DNA of 64,000 bases, taken from positions 3,820,001 to 3,884,000 of the forward strand of contig NZ_CP071182.1 of assembly GCF_017298635.1 (NCBI RefSeq), written 5' to 3'. The stretch is from Paenalicyclobacillus mengziensis. Its GTDB lineage: Bacteria > Bacillota > Bacilli > Alicyclobacillales > Alicyclobacillaceae. Positions 60,143-64,000 of the stretch are shown here, one piece after another. Both the position numbers and the translations under genes were made by a program. Under the pieces are notes generated by a model that saw only the letters and a program-made list of their open reading frames with translations, ran no database searches and was not told where the DNA came from. How positions within the stretch are numbered: position 1 is the stretch's first letter; each line of letters opens with the position of its first letter.

Positions 60143-60234
60143 GCTTCTCAAGCAAGTATGTTTTCTCAGCAGCATTTTCTAGACATTTTTGTAGACACTT
60201 GACCTTTTAGGCAGCACTTTGCCTGCTGCGACAC

Positions 60235-60720
60235 TTACGAAGTCTTTGAACCGACTTGATGCACGCTTGTCTCAACAATTCCAGAAGACAAGTGCAGGGT
60301 CAGAGACACATGAGACGCACCAACCTCCACAACGTCAGCTTCTATGGTTGTTTTGCCTCTGGCATCAGTGTACTCGAGTGTTAGATGGTTACCCCCGTCA
60401 AGGCTCGAATACTTCTCAAACAGCCCCATCGCCTGTGCCTTTAACTGAGTGTCGGGAATGGGTTGATTCAAGTGGAGGATGCAAAAAACACCCTGAAAGC
60501 CAGAATTGTCATTCGTAACGACAGCCTGACCAATGTGGTGTGTCAAAACGTAATTGCTAAACTCGGAGCCAGTCCTCTGGCGGATGGAGAGTGCCCAGAC
60601 GGTGATACTGGCAAACACAACTGCCAGCAGCAGCACGATCACTGAACCGATAATAAACTGCCGTCTGCTGCGGATTGCCCGCGCGACTTGGTTCGGCAGA
60701 CCCTCGTGATGGTCGTTCAC
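60235..60720 (-). CDS. Signal-anchored protein of unknown function
   Basis: 161 residues from GTG 60720, chosen because AAGGAG lies 8 nt upstream; the earlier in-frame GTG at 60729 overlaps that site. It has a basic N-terminus, one membrane helix (FIIGSVIVLLLAVVFASITVW) and about 115 extracytoplasmic residues with a beta-rich pattern (HLTLEYTDARGKTTIEADVVEVGASHVSLTL). No family recognised. Stands alone. Confidence 0.6.
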   Translation of the reverse strand: MNDHHEGLPNQVARAIRSRRQFIIGSVIVLLLAVVFASITVWALSIRQRTGSEFSNYVLTHHIGQAVVTNDNSGFQGVFCILHLNQPIPDTQLKAQAMGLFEKYSSLDGGNHLTLEYTDARGKTTIEADVVEVGASHVSLTLHLSSGIVETSVHQVGSKTS

Positions 60721-60752
60721 ATCCGCCACTCCTTTGCATGGTACCTAAACAG

Positions 60753-60777
60753 ATGGCGTGCCCGACAGGCACGCCAT
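60753..60777. terminator. Hairpin after the Opp operon
   Basis: A perfect 9- to 10-bp stem ATGGCGTGCC/GGCACGCCAT with a CGACA loop lies between the leftward permease gene and the next leftward gene. The flanking T-run is better on the plus strand (ATTTATTC), so directionality is unclear. Confidence 0.5.
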
Positions 60778-60881
60778 ATTTATTCTCATCGATTTCTGCA
60801 TACTTGAATAGCCTACGTCCTTCTTTCGTTATCTACCTCTCTTGAAAGAATCACGCTTGAACGACCGCTTCAGCTCCAAAC

Positions 60882-61793
60882 TCAAGCTTCAAAGCTTGGG
60901 TCAAACGCGTCGCGCAGTCCATCGCCGATAAAGTTGATGCAGAGGATAGTAATCGTAATCAACGCTGCCGGCGGAACCCATGCGTATGGCTCCGTCGCAA
61001 GTGTAAAGTACCCCAGTGAGTTTGCCAATACATCCCCCCAAGACGGTGTCGGCGGTTTGACACCAAATCCGATGACAGCAAGGGCAGCCTCAGCAGCAAT
61101 GAACCCTGCGACTGCGAATGTCGCCTGCACAACCATGACACCCATGACATTGGGAATCATGTGACGGAAAATGATGCGAAATGGACCGGCGCCTGACATA
61201 CGTGAGGCGAGCACGAACTCAGACTCGCGAAGGTTCAGGAACAAGCTCCGCACGAGACGGGTCATTCCAGGCCACCCAGTAAAACCAATGACGAGAATCA
61301 ACAACCACACCGAAGTGGTGTTAAAAATCGCAGACAGGACAATGATGAGCAGCAGGAATGGAAAATTGAACATGAAGTCACACACACGCATGACCAGAGA
61401 ATCAACCCATCCACCATAGTACCCTGCCAGTCCCCCAAGGACCATCGCAATCGCCATGACAATCAGGGTATCTACAAATCCAATCAGGAGGTCAATCCTG
61501 CCGCCGTACAAGTCACGAGAAAACAGGTCAAACCCCGACTGGTCAGTTCCGAGAATGTGACCAGGTCCAGGTGGAGCGTCCGTATTCATGAGAAACTGAT
61601 GCGTTGGACTCACATGTGTAATCAACGGTGCGCCAATGCTCATCAAGACGATAAGTAACAGCACAACAGTGCTCGCCATTGCAGCCTTATTCACCATGAA
61701 CCGCTCAAAAGCCATCCTTGTCGGGCTCTTACTGGGTCGGCCTTTTTTTGCCATAGCATCTACATTTTCAGGCGTCGTAACCTGTGCACTCAT
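60882..61793 (-). CDS. Oligopeptide/dipeptide ABC transporter permease (OppC/DppC type)
   Basis: 303 residues: a polar N-terminus, helix 1 (MASTVVLLLIVLMSIGAPLITH), a periplasmic loop with the OppC mark GHILGTDQSGFDLFSRDLYGGRIDL, and the permease EAA-type loop EFVLASRMSGAGPFRIIFRHMIPNVMGVMVVQ. C-terminal FIGDGLRDAFDPSF is typical. ATG 61793 follows GGGGGTG. It lies 12 nt after the OppB gene. No ATPase genes follow, so those must be elsewhere. Confidence 0.93.
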   Translation of the reverse strand: MSAQVTTPENVDAMAKKGRPSKSPTRMAFERFMVNKAAMASTVVLLLIVLMSIGAPLITHVSPTHQFLMNTDAPPGPGHILGTDQSGFDLFSRDLYGGRIDLLIGFVDTLIVMAIAMVLGGLAGYYGGWVDSLVMRVCDFMFNFPFLLLIIVLSAIFNTTSVWLLILVIGFTGWPGMTRLVRSLFLNLRESEFVLASRMSGAGPFRIIFRHMIPNVMGVMVVQATFAVAGFIAAEAALAVIGFGVKPPTPSWGDVLANSLGYFTLATEPYAWVPPAALITITILCINFIGDGLRDAFDPSFEA

Positions 61794-61804
61794 CGTGTCA
61801 CCCC

Positions 61805-62764
61805 CTAGTTGTACCTGATGCGGGGATCCACCACAGCGTACAAAATATCCGCCAGGAGGTTACCCAACAACACAGCGATAGCAAAGATGATAGTCGTGGC
61901 CATGATGACGTTGTAATCGCGGTTGTTGACAGCGCTAATCGTAAGTAAGCCCATACCCTGATAAGTAAACAGACCCTCAAGAATGACAGCGCCACCGACC
62001 AAGTTGCCGATATCCAAGCCAAAGAACGTGATGAGTGGTATCAAGGCGTTACGCAACACGTGCTTACTAAACACGGTCGAACTATTGAGACCCTTTGCAT
62101 AGGCAGTACGGACATAGTCCTTCCGACTCACTTCGAGCATCGAACCGCGGGTGTTACGACTATAGAATGCCAAGTACGAAAGCGCGATGGCGATGGCTGG
62201 AAGTAACGCATGGTATATATGGTCGAGCAACGAACCAGCACCGGGACCGGTTCCAACCGCTCCCTGAGCCGGGAAAATTCGAAGGTGAATGGCAAATACG
62301 TAAATCAGCAGAATTGCAAAGATGAAATACGGGACTGAAAACAAAATGAAACTAACAACAGACGTAGAATAGTCGAAGGCTGAGTAAGGTTTCCGCGACT
62401 GGAAGACCCCAAGCGGAATGCCAATCCCAAGAGTAAGGATCTCTGCGGTAATGGAAAGGATCAGCGTGTTGCGAAGTGCAGGCGCCACGAGGTCTATGAC
62501 CGGTTGGTGCTCAGCAAAGCTAAAACCCCAATTGCCTGTGACGAACAAAGAGACCCAGTGGATATACTGCCACCAAAGTGGCTTATCCAATCCATTTTGC
62601 TTCTCGAGACTCGCAATCAGTGCCTGGGGGTCCTGGATGTTCGGATTGAGAATCGAGTTAAAAGCGTTACCAGGAGCCGCGTGCATCATGAGAAATACGG
62701 CAACAGTGATAAAAAATAGCATCGGAATCATACCGAGCAAACGACGCGTGATGTAGGTTCCCAA
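61805..62764 (-). CDS. Oligopeptide/dipeptide ABC transporter permease (OppB/DppB type)
   Basis: 319 residues from TTG 62764, chosen because AAGGAGG lies 8 nt upstream and the family N-terminus (GTYITRRLLGMIPMLFFITVAVFLM) starts there. Six membrane helices; EAA-type loop SRKDYVRTAYAKGLNSSTVFSKHVLRNALIPLIT. C-terminal DILYAVVDPRIRYN is typical of OppB. Forms the channel with the downstream OppC. Confidence 0.93.
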   Translation of the reverse strand: MGTYITRRLLGMIPMLFFITVAVFLMMHAAPGNAFNSILNPNIQDPQALIASLEKQNGLDKPLWWQYIHWVSLFVTGNWGFSFAEHQPVIDLVAPALRNTLILSITAEILTLGIGIPLGVFQSRKPYSAFDYSTSVVSFILFSVPYFIFAILLIYVFAIHLRIFPAQGAVGTGPGAGSLLDHIYHALLPAIAIALSYLAFYSRNTRGSMLEVSRKDYVRTAYAKGLNSSTVFSKHVLRNALIPLITFFGLDIGNLVGGAVILEGLFTYQGMGLLTISAVNNRDYNVIMATTIIFAIAVLLGNLLADILYAVVDPRIRYN

Positions 62765-62790
62765 ACCTTGTACCTCCTTCAAACAGGCGA

Positions 62791-62812
62791 GTGGGCGGGC
62801 AAACCCGCCCAC
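62791..62812 (-). other. Intercistronic hairpin between binding-protein and permease genes
   Basis: A perfect 9-bp G/C stem GTGGGCGGG/CCCGCCCAC with loop CAAA lies 27 nt upstream of the OppB start and 58 nt after the binding-protein stop. Without a T-run it is more likely an RNA-stabilising or attenuating stem that raises binding-protein level over permeases. Confidence 0.55.
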
Positions 62813-62869
62813 TTCTGCCGTAGAGATTGGAACCTGTCTAGTCCAGGTTGCCGATTCTCGTTGTTAATC

Positions 62870-64000
62870 TCACTGAGACAGCCACCAGTCTTGAATGTTC
62901 AGAGGTCCTTGTGTACTCCAATCCTTGGCCGGGATGTTCAGTTTGCTGCTATACGCAAAGATGTTGTCAGGCGCCCACAGGAAGATGAGCGGCATCCGCT
63001 GATTGACGTTTAACTGCCACTTCACAAGAGCCTGCTTGCGGTAACTCTTGTTAAACGCTGCCGCACTGTAGGTTGCTTTAATGAGTTGGTCATTTGTCTT
63101 ATTCTTCCAGCGTTCAAAGTTAAAGGCATCGGTCGACTGCCAGAGGCCGCGCGGGTCTGGGTCTGTTGCGAGGCTCCAACCCATCAACCACATCTGGATA
63201 CTCTTGCTGTTGGTCTCAACATCCTTTGCCAAGGTGTTGAAGTCCATCGGTGAGTTCAGGGTGACCTTGATTCCAATCTTTTTCAGGTCAGCCTGGATGG
63301 CAACCGCTTCTGCCTGGGTTGTCGGGTCGCCACTCGAGTAGGACAAGGTCAAGTTCGCCTCTTTGCCGGTGCTCGGGTCGATGCGATAGCCGTTCGAACC
63401 CATCTTCCAACCAGCCTGGTCAAGCAACTGGCCGGCCTTGGTCGGATTGTAGTTGTATGGGTTCATCCCATCCGCAGTGGTTGCAGCAGCCCAGCTAACC
63501 GGAGGCAGCGGACCACTGATAACAGTGCCGAGCCCTTTCAGAATACCATCAACCATCGCCTGACGGTTCAGCCCATATTCTAAGGCCTGACGGACTTTGT
63601 AGTTCTTGAACTCAGGGAGATAATCCTTGACACCAAGGTAAGAAAAGCCGTTTTCAGGCGGCGTATAAACGGTAATTCCAGGAATCGCCTTCAGCTTGCT
63701 TGCATCTGCGGGCTTCAAACCAGTCAAAACCATCTGGATGCTGCCATTCGCAAGCAGACCTGGCACGACGTCTGGGCTCACCGTCTTCATAATCAGGTTC
63801 GTGATATGAGGCTTGCCTTGGAAATAGTTCGGATTCGCCTTCATCTGCACGCTGTCTTGACCATTGACCTGCGTAAAGGTGTACGGACCGGAAACAACAG
63901 TCGGCATCTTATCAAACGAGGCGGTGGTCCAACTCTTCATCGGAATGCTCTTTAGAACATGCTCCGGAATCGGCTGGATACCTGAAATGTCGGACCAAAG
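62870..64000 (-). CDS. Oligopeptide-binding lipoprotein/solute-binding protein, 5' end beyond window
   Basis: Extracytoplasmic binding protein of the SBP_bac_5 (OppA/DppA) family. The frame is open to the right edge; the visible 376 residues lack the signal peptide and N-terminal part. Family marks are IPEHVLKSIPMKSWTT, VSGPYTF, KVRQALEYGLNRQAMVDGILKGLG, GKEANLTLSYSSGDP and the C-terminal PLIFLWAPDNIFAYSSKL. It heads the operon with OppB and OppC. Confidence 0.93.
   Translation of the reverse strand, partial: LWSDISGIQPIPEHVLKSIPMKSWTTASFDKMPTVVSGPYTFTQVNGQDSVQMKANPNYFQGKPHITNLIMKTVSPDVVPGLLANGSIQMVLTGLKPADASKLKAIPGITVYTPPENGFSYLGVKDYLPEFKNYKVRQALEYGLNRQAMVDGILKGLGTVISGPLPPVSWAAATTADGMNPYNYNPTKAGQLLDQAGWKMGSNGYRIDPSTGKEANLTLSYSSGDPTTQAEAVAIQADLKKIGIKVTLNSPMDFNTLAKDVETNSKSIQMWLMGWSLATDPDPRGLWQSTDAFNFERWKNKTNDQLIKATYSAAAFNKSYRKQALVKWQLNVNQRMPLIFLWAPDNIFAYSSKLNIPAKDWSTQGPLNIQDWWLSQ

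Overview
The window reads as chromosomal DNA of an endospore-forming, Gram-positive Bacillota. Supporting signs are strong Shine-Dalgarno sites with many GTG/TTG starts, two c-di-AMP (ydaO-type) riboswitches in front of NlpC/P60 wall hydrolases, a spore phosphosulfolactate synthase, a LysM-GH18 spore cortex hydrolase, and Bacillus-type Mhq, RocA, CcdA and Opp genes. Base composition looks close to half GC by eye. An Alicyclobacillus-like member of the Bacillales is my best guess, but that is inference. I saw no tRNA, rRNA or CRISPR array.

Layout. 1-7.9 kb: a LiaF-like membrane protein (cut by the window edge), a riboswitch-controlled NlpC/P60 hydrolase, thiol peroxidase, phosphosulfolactate synthase, an MntP-like exporter, a FolC-like ligase, and a protein N-terminus-processing locus: a methionine aminopeptidase fused to a GNAT acetyltransferase, divergent from a peptide-deformylase-like gene. 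8-20.6 kb: amidase, nitronate monooxygenase, RocA, two VTT/DedA membrane proteins, an ABC-2 exporter, MsrA, a fumarylacetoacetate-hydrolase-type enzyme and OsmC. 20.6-24.5 kb: a leftward catabolic cluster (Gfo/Idh/MocA dehydrogenase, sugar isomerase/epimerase, ThuA, nitrilase). 24.5-28.8 kb: a second riboswitch/NlpC pair, then a thiol-redox operon (glutaredoxin, CcdA, two TlpA-type thioredoxins, membrane protein) and a rhodanese; glutaredoxin and rhodanese share an ATACC-N6-GGTAT operator-like site. 28.9-32.1 kb: CorA, small proteins, ROK glucokinase.

The central discovery is at 32.1-41.4 kb. A spore cortex-lytic GH18 gene of the SleL/YaaH type is split into two pieces 7,941 bp apart. The intervening DNA carries a large serine recombinase at one end and direct copies of a core GCCATCGG(T/G)GGTCC at both ends. 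Joining the cores restores one 445-codon reading frame in phase. This is the architecture of the sporulation-excised skin (sigK) and SPbeta (spsM) elements, here in a germination/cortex hydrolase gene. The element also carries quinone-detoxification-like genes (ring-cleaving dioxygenase, esterase), a universal stress protein, an MFS exporter, a PadR regulator and a roughly 600-bp noncoding array of diverged units of about 53 bp.

41.6-50.4 kb: a leftward MoxR/DUF58/DUF4129/DUF4350 gene set with RDD and SpoIIM-like genes. 50.5-51.5 kb: a gene-free stretch with a G-quadruplex-prone hexamer array, a second locus of the same 53-bp repeat family, and a 20-copy heptamer array. 51.6-64 kb: cupredoxin, a BmrCD-like heterodimeric ABC exporter, Pgi, small membrane proteins, HAD phosphatase, an NCS2 nucleobase permease, and an Opp/Dpp peptide importer whose binding protein runs off the window. 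Short tandem repeats at gene ends and between genes are unusually common throughout.
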